DNA from: CAZOVB01 sp964583095
GTDB taxonomy: Bacteria > Planctomycetota > Phycisphaerae > SM23-33
Direction of reading: 5' to 3'
DNA: 29,435 nt
Assembly: GCA_964583095.1 (NCBI GenBank)
Contig: CAZOVB010000058.1
Coordinates: forward strand, 1 to 29,435
A model generated the notes under the pieces. That model saw only the letters and a list, made by a program, of their open reading frames with translations, did not search any database and was not told the DNA's origin. Positions 15,028 through 22,243 of this stretch are shown here, piece by piece (positions within the stretch are counted from its first letter, which is position 1; the number at the start of each line of letters is the position of its first letter). A program made the translations under genes and the position numbers.

Positions 15028-15537
15028 ATGACACAACAACTGACCCAACCGATCAAGAAGCCGCTCGTCTGCACCGGGAGCATCGCCGAGGCCCTGCAGC
15101 TTGCCCGGGAAAAGTGCCAGCCGGTCCTCCACCCGGTACGCATCTTCGCCGACGACCGAGGTTGGTCGATGATGAACCAGTTCCAGCAGGTCCTTCGCCC
15201 CGAGGGGCAGATCAATTACTCCGTGCAGTATCCCGGGGTCATCAAGGCCTGGCACCGCCACAGCAAACAGGTCGACTTCTGGCTCTGCATCCGCGGGCAG
15301 TTGAAGGTCGGCATCTATCGCGACAGCGACGAGCAGGCCTGGATGGCCATCGTGGGCGAGCTTTCCCCGGCCGTCGTGGTCATCCCACCGACCCTCTGGC
15401 ACGGCGCAGCCACCGTCGGGCCCGACAAGGCCGGCCTGCTCTATTACGTCACCGAGGCCTACAACCCCTCGGCCCCCGACGAGCAGCGACAGGACTGGGA
15501 CTGGATCGATTTCCCTTGGCAGCAGGTCAACAAATGA
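15028..15537 (+). CDS. dTDP-4-dehydrorhamnose 3,5-epimerase-like cupin
   Basis: By position and fold this should be the epimerase step (RfbC/RmlC) of dTDP-rhamnose synthesis. The 169-residue protein has DDRGW (42-46), a cupin core and the late blocks LWHGAAT (123-129) and YYVTEAYNP (139-147), which fit RfbC. The usual RGLHYQ block is replaced by VIKAWHRHSKQVDFW (71-85), with an HxH pair (His76, His78). This points to a divergent subfamily, which could be an epimerase on another NDP-keto sugar or a related cupin. The start is ATG 15028, 4 bp after rfbB; frames beginning earlier lie inside rfbB. The stop overlaps rfbD as ATGA. Confidence 0.8.
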   Translation: MTQQLTQPIKKPLVCTGSIAEALQLAREKCQPVLHPVRIFADDRGWSMMNQFQQVLRPEGQINYSVQYPGVIKAWHRHSKQVDFWLCIRGQLKVGIYRDSDEQAWMAIVGELSPAVVVIPPTLWHGAATVGPDKAGLLYYVTEAYNPSAPDEQRQDWDWIDFPWQQVNK

Positions 15538-16436
15538 ACATCCGGTACCCGGAAACCATCCTCGAGGCCATGCGGTCGGCAAAGCCCTTCGTCGTCCTCG
15601 GGGCCGGGGGCATGCTCGGCCGGGCCTGGTGCGAGCTGCTCCAGCGAAAGGGTTACCGCTACATCGGGCACGATATCGACACGCTGGATTTGACCCAAAG
15701 TGACCAGCTTGCCCAACTTGCCGATATGCGCCCGGCCTGGGTGGTCAACTGCGCCGCCTACACCGATGTCGATGGGGCCGAGTCCGAACCCGAAAAGGCC
15801 CATCAGCTCAATGCCACCGTCCCGGCCGACCTGGCCCGGCTCTGCAGGGACATCGACGCAACGCTGATTCACTACAGCACCGATTACGTCTTTGGCGGCA
15901 GTTCGGACAAGCCGCGGCGCGTGGAGGACCCCAAGTCCCCCATGGGCGTCTATGGCCGGACCAAGCTGGCCGGAGAGGAGGCGATCCGTTCCAGCGACGC
16001 CGGCCATCTGATTGTCCGGACCAGTTGGCTCTATGCTCCCTGGGGCAGGAACTTCGTCCGCACCATCGCCGGGGCGGCCGCCCAGCGCGACACGCTGCGG
16101 GTGGTCAACGACCAGCGGGGCCGACCCACCAGCGCCGAGCACCTGGCCGAGGCGAGTCTTCAACTGCTCACCCGGGACCAGCAAGGCACGTTCCACGTCA
16201 CCGACGGCGGGCAGTGCACCTGGTTCGACTTTGCACAAGAGATCGTGCGGCTCACCGGCGCCCGTTGCACCGTCGAGCCGTGCACCTCGGAAGAATACCC
16301 CCGGCCGGCGAAGCGACCGGCCTACAGCGTTCTGGATATCCGCAAGACCCAGGAGCAACTGGGCCCCTTGCCCGACTGGCCCGAGAACCTGGCCGACGTG
16401 ATCTGCCGGCTCGAACCCGCCGAGTCCCGAAGCTGA
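15534..16436 (+). CDS. rfbD: dTDP-4-dehydrorhamnose reductase
   Basis: NAD(P)H-dependent short-chain dehydrogenase that makes dTDP-L-rhamnose from the 4-keto precursor, the last step of the pathway. The 300-residue protein has GAGGMLGRA (23-31) for cofactor binding, VVNCAAYTDVDGAE (70-83), the catalytic YSTDYVF (114-120) and Tyr140-x3-Lys144 in YGRTK. The N-terminus is about 18 residues longer than in many RfbD proteins. ATG 15534 is chosen because it overlaps the previous stop (ATGA); a longer frame from 15114 lies inside the upstream gene. It is followed 45 bp later by rfbA. Confidence 0.95.
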   Translation: MNIRYPETILEAMRSAKPFVVLGAGGMLGRAWCELLQRKGYRYIGHDIDTLDLTQSDQLAQLADMRPAWVVNCAAYTDVDGAESEPEKAHQLNATVPADLARLCRDIDATLIHYSTDYVFGGSSDKPRRVEDPKSPMGVYGRTKLAGEEAIRSSDAGHLIVRTSWLYAPWGRNFVRTIAGAAAQRDTLRVVNDQRGRPTSAEHLAEASLQLLTRDQQGTFHVTDGGQCTWFDFAQEIVRLTGARCTVEPCTSEEYPRPAKRPAYSVLDIRKTQEQLGPLPDWPENLADVICRLEPAESRS

Positions 16437-16481
16437 AATGCTCCAAACGTACCCTCAAACTCTCAACCGGGAGGCTATACC

Positions 16482-17255
16482 ATGAAAGGCGTCATTCTTG
16501 CAGGTGGTCTCGGTTCGCGACTGCGGCCCCTGACCAGCGTTACCAACAAGCACCTGCTGCCGGTTTTCGACAAGCCGATGATCTACTATCCCATCGAGTG
16601 CCTTCGTAACGCGGGCATCGGGGAGATCCTCGTTGTCACCGGCGGGGACAGCGCGGGCGACTTCCTCAAGCTCCTGCGAAACGGCAAGCATCTGGGCCTC
16701 AAGCACCTGGAGTACGCTTACCAGGAGGGCGAGGGCGGAATCGCCGATGCGCTCAAGCTCGCCGAGGACTTCGCCGACGGCGAGAAGATCTGCGTCGTGC
16801 TGGGCGACAACATCATCGAGAAGAGCATTCGCACCGCGGCCGGGGCGTTCTTCTCCCAGCCCTCCGGGGCCAGGCTCCTGCTCAAGGAAGTCCGCGACCC
16901 GCAGCGGTTCGGCGTGGCCCGGGTCGAGGGCGACGAGATCGTCGAGATCATCGAGAAGCCCTCCGAGCCGGTGAGCAACCTGGCCGTGACGGGCATCTAC
17001 TTCTACGACTCGGACGTCTTCGAGATCTGCCGAACGCTCGAGCCCTCCGGCCGGGGCGAACTGGAAATCACCGACGTCAACAACGCCTACCTGAAGCGCG
17101 GCGACCTGACCTGGTCGCTGCTGGATGGCTGGTGGACCGACGCGGGGACGTTCGAGAGCCTCGATCGGGCCTGGCGCCTGGTGACCGAGACCGGCGCCAA
17201 CGACCAGACGCCCCGCCAGAGGCAGGGCACGCTTTTCGAAACCGTGGACGCCTGA
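16482..17255 (+). CDS. rfbA: Glucose-1-phosphate thymidylyltransferase, short form
   Basis: First enzyme of dTDP-rhamnose synthesis: joins glucose-1-phosphate and dTTP. The 257-residue protein shows the full nucleotidyltransferase signature MKGVILAGGLGSRLRPLT (1-18), NKHLLPVFDKPMIYYP (22-37), VVLGDNII and the sugar-binding stretch RDPQRFGVARV. It ends near residue 257 without the longer C-terminal helices of the classical 290-residue RmlA, so it is a short-form enzyme that may use a different regulatory site. A GGGAGG ribosome site precedes ATG 16482. It is last of the four rhamnose genes and is followed 3 bp later by a membrane protein gene. It contrasts with the degenerate relative at 2047. 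Confidence 0.93.
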   Translation: MKGVILAGGLGSRLRPLTSVTNKHLLPVFDKPMIYYPIECLRNAGIGEILVVTGGDSAGDFLKLLRNGKHLGLKHLEYAYQEGEGGIADALKLAEDFADGEKICVVLGDNIIEKSIRTAAGAFFSQPSGARLLLKEVRDPQRFGVARVEGDEIVEIIEKPSEPVSNLAVTGIYFYDSDVFEICRTLEPSGRGELEITDVNNAYLKRGDLTWSLLDGWWTDAGTFESLDRAWRLVTETGANDQTPRQRQGTLFETVDA

Positions 17256-17258
17256 GCC

Positions 17259-17927
17259 GTGCCGCCATGGATGGCGCCCGGGACACCCGTCCCGAAAATC
17301 CTGGCCCGCTGGTCGTTGAAGGTCGGCGATCCGACCGTCGCAGGCTGGGTGATTACAGTCGCCTACCTCCTGGCTGCCGGCGCCTGCCTCCAGACGATGC
17401 GACAAATGCGGCGCTGCGGCCCGGAAGGGCAGCGCCCGCGAGGCCTGGTGTTCTGGGCCGCCCTGGCTGGGCTCCTGCTGGCCCTGGGCATCAACAAGCA
17501 GTTGGATCTGCAGATGCTCCTGGCCGACTGGGGCCGAAAGCTCGCCCGGCAGCAGGGCTGGTACGCCCAGCGACGTGAGTTTCAGCGGCGGTTCATCCCG
17601 GCCCTGGGAGCCTGCGGCGGGATCGTCCTGGCCTGGCTGGCCTGGCGGATCCGACACGCCCGTTGGCCCTGCTGGCTCGCACTGGCCGGGGCCTTGCTCC
17701 AGGTAACCTTCATCCTGGTCCGTGCGGTGAGTCTCCACCACGTGGACCACATGCTGGGCATGCGATGGCTGACAATCAAGATGCACGCCTGGCTGGAACT
17801 GGCAGGCATTGTGCTGATGGGAAGTGCTGCCCTGGCGGCCTGGGTCTCCCGGGCCGATCGGGACACAAAGCCGGGGCCGACCACCCCGGCGACGCAGTCA
17901 GGCCCGGCAGGACCCGCTTCCCAGTGA
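17259..17927 (+). CDS. Hypothetical polytopic membrane protein
   Basis: A 222-residue protein of unknown function with about five hydrophobic segments (near residues 25-45, 62-77, 110-127, 134-152 and 174-194 by eye). A hydrophilic segment between the second and third reads NKQLDLQMLLADWGRK, then a Tyr- and Arg-rich stretch. The fourth segment is followed by VSLHHVDHML, with histidines that could face the membrane surface. GTG 17259 starts 3 bp after the rfbA stop; an in-frame ATG at 17271 is equally possible. Its position suggests co-transcription with the rhamnose genes, but no known transporter or polymerase motif is visible. Confidence 0.65.
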   Translation: MPPWMAPGTPVPKILARWSLKVGDPTVAGWVITVAYLLAAGACLQTMRQMRRCGPEGQRPRGLVFWAALAGLLLALGINKQLDLQMLLADWGRKLARQQGWYAQRREFQRRFIPALGACGGIVLAWLAWRIRHARWPCWLALAGALLQVTFILVRAVSLHHVDHMLGMRWLTIKMHAWLELAGIVLMGSAALAAWVSRADRDTKPGPTTPATQSGPAGPASQ

Positions 17928-17936
17928 GTTAACGTA

Positions 17937-17981
17937 TCCACTCCCACAGGGGTCGCCGCTCTTCGGGGTGGCGGCCTCTGC
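17937..17981 (+). repeat. UUCG-tetraloop hairpin element, copy 1
   Basis: Bases 17947-17961 pair with 17966-17980 to give a 15-bp stem closed by C-TTCG-G, including four G-T wobbles. It begins 9 bases after the stop of the membrane protein gene and is followed by GTTTTGTAT, so in this position it could end transcription of the rhamnose operon. It matches copy 2 at 38 of 45 positions. Confidence 0.75.
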
Positions 17982-17995
17982 GTTTTGTATCGGTC

Positions 17996-18032
17996 CGGCG
18001 GCGGGGTTTGTTCACAACATTCCCCGCCGCCG
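17996..18032 (+). terminator. GC-rich hairpin
   Basis: CGGCGGCGGGG (17996-18006) pairs perfectly with 18022-18032. The loop contains a second small stem, TGTT/AACA, around CAC. It is followed by ATAAATCC rather than a T-run, so termination is possible but not clear. Confidence 0.45.
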
Positions 18033-18150
18033 ATAAATCCTTGCTCGGACCAGCGTTTGGCTGCCTGACCCGCCTCCTGCGATGGGGCCCTGACCGACGT
18101 TGACCCGGCCCGGTCGGGTTTCGCGTCTTTGGCTGCAACATCCTGTTTTG

Positions 18151-18195
18151 TCCACTCCCACAGGGGTCGCTTGTCTTCGGATGGGCGGCCCCTGC
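18151..18195 (+). repeat. UUCG-tetraloop hairpin element, copy 2
   Basis: Bases 18161-18175 pair with 18180-18194 over a TTCG loop, again a 15-bp stem. The first 20 bases of the element are identical to copy 1. The four loop-proximal pairs next to the closing pair differ from copy 1 but still pair: T-A here against T-G there, and G-T, T-G and T-G here against C-G, G-T and C-G there. One outer pair changes from G-T to G-C. No T-run follows. Confidence 0.75.
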
Positions 18196-18467
18196 TGCTT
18201 GCGCCGGGATCGGCCCCCGCTGCGAACAATCGGGGATTGGTGTATGAATGATGAGTACCTCTTGGCAGGGATCCCCAGTTCGAAAGCAGCCGGCGTTAAG
18301 GCCGGCCTGGGGCAAAACCCCACACGGCATACACGCATGCAGGACTGTGGATTTCGGCCGTTGCCGAGAGGAATCATTGCGGTGGGTTCTCTATAATTCT
18401 GTCGAGTCGCAACAGAAGGTCTGTTACGCCCCACACAGGTTGACACGAGACGTTAAAGGAGAGCCCC

Positions 18468-18674
18468 ATGCCTGTAGGTAAAGTCATTGAGATCACAGCA
18501 GAATCGCAGCAAAGCTTTGAGGATGCAATCAACCTCGGGATCAGCCGTGCCTGCGACAAGGTAGAGAACGTTCAGTCCGCTTGGGTCAAAGAACAGAAGG
18601 TCGATATCTCCGATGGAAAAGTGAGTGGCTATCGAGTGGATATGAAGGTGACGTTCCTGGTCAAGGATTCCTGA
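18468..18674 (+). CDS. Dodecin family flavin-binding protein
   Basis: A 68-residue protein with the dodecin pattern: KVIEITAESQQSFEDAI near the start, ISRACDKVENVQSAWV in the middle (Trp39 fits the flavin-stacking tryptophan) and YRVDMKVTFLV at the end. Dodecins form hollow 12-subunit shells that bind flavins in pairs and are thought to store or scavenge them in the cytoplasm. AAAGGAG precedes ATG 18468. A 12-bp hairpin follows the stop, so the gene is probably a single transcription unit. Confidence 0.93.
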   Translation: MPVGKVIEITAESQQSFEDAINLGISRACDKVENVQSAWVKEQKVDISDGKVSGYRVDMKVTFLVKDS

Positions 18675-18693
18675 GGATCCCGGCGAGCTAGCT

Positions 18694-18723
18694 CCCGCGG
18701 CTTTGGTAGATCAAAGCCGCGGG
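18694..18723 (+). terminator. Terminator-like hairpin after the dodecin gene
   Basis: CCCGCGGCTTTG (18694-18705) pairs perfectly with 18712-18723 over GTAGAT, followed by GGTGTTGGTATT. The downstream tract is only moderately T-rich. Confidence 0.65.
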
Positions 18724-18766
18724 GGTGTTGGTATTGCAGGATGCGAAGTCAGGAAAGGTGAGTTCG

Positions 18767-19069
18767 ATGACTGAGAAGACTCCATGGTTTGTGGAGAATA
18801 CACGAGAGATCGGCGAGGCATTCCAGAACTTTCACGAAAAATGCAGGACGGCCGGGGTGCTGGACGCCAAGACACGAGAACTGTTGATGATGTCTCTGGC
18901 TTGTGCATTTCGGTGTTCGCATTGTACGCAGGAGCATATTGAAAAGGCGCGCCGGAGCGGTGCGAGCGACGAGGAAATCTCCGAAGCGCTGCTGATCACA
19001 GCATTGGAGGGGGCTGGAACGCAGCTCTACTGGTTGAAGGACAGGTACGAGGAGTTGCTGGGCTCGTGA
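18767..19069 (+). CDS. AhpD-like/carboxymuconolactone decarboxylase family protein
   Basis: A 100-residue all-helical protein. The segment CAFRCSHCTQEH contains the CxxC pair (Cys50, Cys53) and His57 of the AhpD-like redox site, and SDEEISEALLITALEGAG matches the second half of the fold. Members with CxxC plus His act as disulfide reductants or peroxidases; others are decarboxylases, but the cysteines favour a redox role. ATG 18767 is preferred over an earlier in-frame start at 18725 because AGGAAAGG lies just upstream and the extra residues would overlap the terminator hairpin. It is followed 69 bp later by a cation ATPase. Confidence 0.88.
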   Translation: MTEKTPWFVENTREIGEAFQNFHEKCRTAGVLDAKTRELLMMSLACAFRCSHCTQEHIEKARRSGASDEEISEALLITALEGAGTQLYWLKDRYEELLGS

Positions 19070-19138
19070 CCATTTCCGGCGGCTGAGGCACATGGCCGGA
19101 CCTGTATGAGCATTCGGCCGCAGAGTATGTGCATGTGA

Positions 19139-21841
19139 ATGAACGCAGAAACCCAAGAGAACCGAGACAACGGCGGGGTGTCCTCAGCCGATCAGGCGTT
19201 CTGGGCCCAGAGTCCGGACGAGGTGGCCGAAACGCTGAATGTATCATTGGAAGAGGGTCTCAGCCCCGAGCAGATCAAGAGGCGCAGGGAGGCGCACGGG
19301 GAGAATCGGCTGGGACGCGCTCGGGGCCGCAGCAGCGGGCGAATTCTGTTCGAACAGTTCAAGAGCATCACGATCCTGATTCTTTCGATCGCGGCGGTGC
19401 TTTCCCTGGCGCTGGGGCACTGGCCGGAGGGGTTGGCCGTTGTGGGGGTGATTTTGGTCAATGCGGGGATCGGTTTCTTCAGCGAGTGGCGCGCTTCGCA
19501 GGAGATGCAAGCCCTTCGAAAAATCGCCCAGCCCGAGGCGCGGGTTCGTCGAGCGGAGGGATCGGTTCTGATACCAATCGAGCGGATCGTGCCCGGAGAT
19601 GTGGCCATCCTGGAGGCTGGAGACGTCGTTCCGGCAGATATCCGCCTCGTAGAGGCCAACGGCCTTCAGGTAGATGAATCGGCCCTGAGCGGGGAGTCCG
19701 CATCGGTTGCGAAGCAGACCGAGGCGGTTGCCGAAGATGCGCCGCTGGCTCAGCGAAGCTCGATGGTCTATCGCGCCACGACGGTAACAGAGGGTTCGGG
19801 GGAGGGGATTGTAGTGGGAATCGGCAGGCAGACGCAACTGGGACAAATTGCCCGGATGACCCAGGCTGCCCAACAGGAGCGTACACCTCTGGAGGACAGG
19901 CTGGAACGGTTGGGAAGGCACCTGGCGTTGTTGGCGCTTGCGGCGGCGACCTTGATTGCCGTGGCCGGTGTCAGCGTCGGCCAACCCTTACGCCTGATCA
20001 TTGCAACATCGGTGGCGCTGGGCGTCGCGGCCGTCCCGGAAGGCCTTCCCATCGTTGCGAATCTGGCGCTGGCGAAAGGGATGTGGCTGATGTCGCGTCG
20101 CAACGCGATCATCAATCGTCTGCCGGCTGTCGAAACACTAGGGGCAACGGATGTGATCTTCTCAGACAAGACAGGCACCCTGACTGAGAATCGGATGCGC
20201 GTCGATCGAATTGTCACCGGCGCCATGAGCATACAGGCCGGCAACGAGGGCCTGGACATGCCGAAGGATGAGGATCCGACGGCGATGCGCGTTCTGGAAG
20301 TCGGCGTCCTGTGCAATAACGCATCGCTGGACCAGGAGCAGGAAGGCGGGGCGCAGGGTGACCCGACAGAAATTGCGCTTCTACGGGCCGGACGCTCCGT
20401 GGGGATCGAAAGACCCGCGCTGCTGAAGGATAAGCCGGAAACGCGGGAAGTGGCGTTTGACCCGGACGTGATGATGATGGCTACGTTCCATCGTGTCGAA
20501 GAAGGCTTCGAGGAGGCCGTGAAGGGGGCCCCGGATTCAGTGCTGGACTGTTGTGACCGGCTCGTGGGGCCAGAAGGGGAACGGGAGCTCTCCAGCAATC
20601 AGCGGGAGCAGTGGATGCGGCAGGCAGAGGAAATGGCTGATTCGGGCCTGCGGGTACTGGCGGTGGCCGACGCTATGCGGTCGGATGAGACGGACGATCC
20701 CTACAGCCGGCTGAGGCTTCTGGGTCTGGTCGGGCTGTACGATCCGCCCCGGAAGGACGTGGGGGAGTTGATCAAGTGGTGCACGCATGCCGGGGTTCGG
20801 GTAGTGATGGTGACGGGGGATCAGCCGGCGACGGCCCGGTCGATCGCCAGACAGATTGGTATTGCCGCAGACGAGGTTTCGGATGTCCTCATCGGTCGGG
20901 ATTTGCCCGATGCCTCCGAACTTTCCGATCGGCAGCGCCGGGATATCACATCCAGATCGGTGTTCGCCCGCTTCAGTCCAGGCCGGAAGCTCGAGTTGAT
21001 AAAGATCTTCAAACAGCAAGGCCATACCGTCGCGATGACCGGTGACGGGATCAACGACACTCCCGCGCTGAAGTCGGCGGATATCGGGGTGGCGATGGGC
21101 AGACGAGGCACCGACGCTGCCCGCGAAGCATCCGATATGGTTCTACAGGACGACGCCTTTTCGAGCATTGTCGACGCGATTCGCCAGGGGCGGATCATCT
21201 TTGGCAACATCCGAAAGGCGGTCATGTTCATGATCTGCACCAACGTTGCGGAGGTGTTGGCCGTGGCGGCTGCATCGGTGGCCGGCTGGCCAATCCCGCT
21301 GCTTCCCCTTCAGATTCTGTACCTGAATATGCTTGCCGACGTCCTGCCAGCCTTCGCGCTGGGTGTGGGGAGGGGCCACGACGACGTGATGCATCAGCCC
21401 CCCAGGGATCCTTCCGAATCGATCCTGACCCGCCCGCACTGGCTGGCCATAGGGTCCTGGGCCTCGATCATCGCCCTCTGCGTGCTTTCGGGAATGACGG
21501 TGGGGCATGTGGCCCTGGATCTGGCGAAACTCGAGGCCGTTACGATATCCTTCCTGACGCTGGGCTACGCCAAGCTCTGGTTCGTCTTGAACCTTCGGGG
21601 CAAGGAGTCGCGCCTGTTCCATAACACGATCCTGCGGAATCGGTGGATCTGGGGATCGTGGGTCTTGTGCGCGCTTCTGCTGGTGGCGGCCGTGTACATG
21701 CCGGGCCTGTCGGACCTGTTGCGGACGAGATGGATCGACTGGCGAAGTTGGATGCTGGTTGCAGGGCTCAGTCTGGTTCCGGTCCTGCTGGGGCAGGTCC
21801 TTCTGGTGGTGCGTTCGCGCCGGGCAGGGGAACCCGAGTAA
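19139..21841 (+). CDS. P2-type cation-transporting ATPase
   Basis: Inner-membrane pump, 900 residues, of the calcium/cation P2 class. Order: cation-ATPase N-terminal domain (21-60), membrane helices M1-M2, actuator domain with SGES (184-187), M3-M4 with the ion-site PEGLP (300-304), phosphorylation loop DKTGTLT with Asp343, nucleotide domain, MVTGDQPATA, the hinge TGDGINDTPALKSADIG and a C-terminal M5-M10 bundle with YLNMLADVLPA at the M6 ion site. PEGLP and the N-x-x-x-D pattern of M6 resemble SERCA/PMR-type calcium pumps. Transport of Ca2+ is likely, but Mn2+ or Na+/K+ cannot be excluded. ATG 19139 has only a weak ribosome site. Confidence 0.93.
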   Translation: MNAETQENRDNGGVSSADQAFWAQSPDEVAETLNVSLEEGLSPEQIKRRREAHGENRLGRARGRSSGRILFEQFKSITILILSIAAVLSLALGHWPEGLAVVGVILVNAGIGFFSEWRASQEMQALRKIAQPEARVRRAEGSVLIPIERIVPGDVAILEAGDVVPADIRLVEANGLQVDESALSGESASVAKQTEAVAEDAPLAQRSSMVYRATTVTEGSGEGIVVGIGRQTQLGQIARMTQAAQQERTPLEDRLERLGRHLALLALAAATLIAVAGVSVGQPLRLIIATSVALGVAAVPEGLPIVANLALAKGMWLMSRRNAIINRLPAVETLGATDVIFSDKTGTLTENRMRVDRIVTGAMSIQAGNEGLDMPKDEDPTAMRVLEVGVLCNNASLDQEQEGGAQGDPTEIALLRAGRSVGIERPALLKDKPETREVAFDPDVMMMATFHRVEEGFEEAVKGAPDSVLDCCDRLVGPEGERELSSNQREQWMRQAEEMADSGLRVLAVADAMRSDETDDPYSRLRLLGLVGLYDPPRKDVGELIKWCTHAGVRVVMVTGDQPATARSIARQIGIAADEVSDVLIGRDLPDASELSDRQRRDITSRSVFARFSPGRKLELIKIFKQQGHTVAMTGDGINDTPALKSADIGVAMGRRGTDAAREASDMVLQDDAFSSIVDAIRQGRIIFGNIRKAVMFMICTNVAEVLAVAAASVAGWPIPLLPLQILYLNMLADVLPAFALGVGRGHDDVMHQPPRDPSESILTRPHWLAIGSWASIIALCVLSGMTVGHVALDLAKLEAVTISFLTLGYAKLWFVLNLRGKESRLFHNTILRNRWIWGSWVLCALLLVAAVYMPGLSDLLRTRWIDWRSWMLVAGLSLVPVLLGQVLLVVRSRRAGEPE

Positions 21842-22243
21842 GCCTCCGGGCAGCCCTGGCAGGACGATGCATTGGCACTGCTTGGATCGGGCGTCTTGAA
21901 CTTGCTCTGGTCGTGCTGGGACAGTTGGGATTCAGCTTGGCCGGCAATGCTGCATCGTCAGGTTGTGCTGTCCGGTAGCGTATGGGCTACTGATCCAGCC
22001 ACTGAGAAGCGTGGTGAACATGAGCCCAATTCCCTCTGCCATGCAAAGAATCCCCGCCAGGGCATTGGACCGTGTGCCCTGTCCACGGGCTGACCAATGG
22101 GCCCGGCAGGCAGTCATGTACTGCGACTCGGTGATGCTGTATCGAATGGAAATAAAGTCCATGCTCGCTCCTGCAATCCCATCCGCCGTGGCACGTGAGA
22201 GCCTTTAAAGTACTCTGGGGCGTGTCAACATCCTCCCGGGCCT
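21842..22243. other. 402-bp stretch between convergent genes
   Basis: It separates the cation ATPase (+) from the URO-D-like gene (-). The only supported coding signal is the small minus-strand ORF at 21932-22162. No clear terminator with a T-run was seen. Confidence 0.5.
21932..22162 (-). CDS. Small membrane protein, possibly a truncated YcxB-like protein
   Basis: A 76-residue frame whose start has a good AGGAG ribosome site five bases upstream. The N-terminus (IRYSITESQYMTACRAHW) followed by one hydrophobic segment (about residues 39-56) resembles the beginning of YcxB-like proteins, which are normally about twice as long. The residues after the hydrophobic segment do not look like the rest of that family, suggesting a frameshift or deletion. 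It lies 81 bp downstream of the URO-D-like gene on the same strand. The family resemblance is tentative. Confidence 0.4.
   Translation of the reverse strand: MDFISIRYSITESQYMTACRAHWSARGQGTRSNALAGILCMAEGIGLMFTTLLSGWISSPYATGQHNLTMQHCRPS

Larger units (their letters stand above)
17928..18467. other. 540-bp intergenic region rich in hairpins
   Basis: No supported gene. It holds two copies of a 45-base hairpin element (17937-17981 and 18151-18195), a GC-rich hairpin between them (17996-18032), two smaller stems at 18289-18306 (GCCGGC arms) and 18308-18322 (TGGGG/CCCCA), and a possible -10 box TATAAT at 18392-18397 without a clear -35. Open frames here on the minus strand are by-products of the repeats. 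Confidence 0.7.

Noticed and set aside
18230..18325. Possible tRNA because of a GTTCGA T-loop-like sequence
   Set aside because: No matching acceptor, D or anticodon stems could be formed around it.
18244..18396. A 50-codon plus-strand ORF upstream of dodecin
   Set aside because: No ribosome site and it crosses inverted repeats; no support as a gene.
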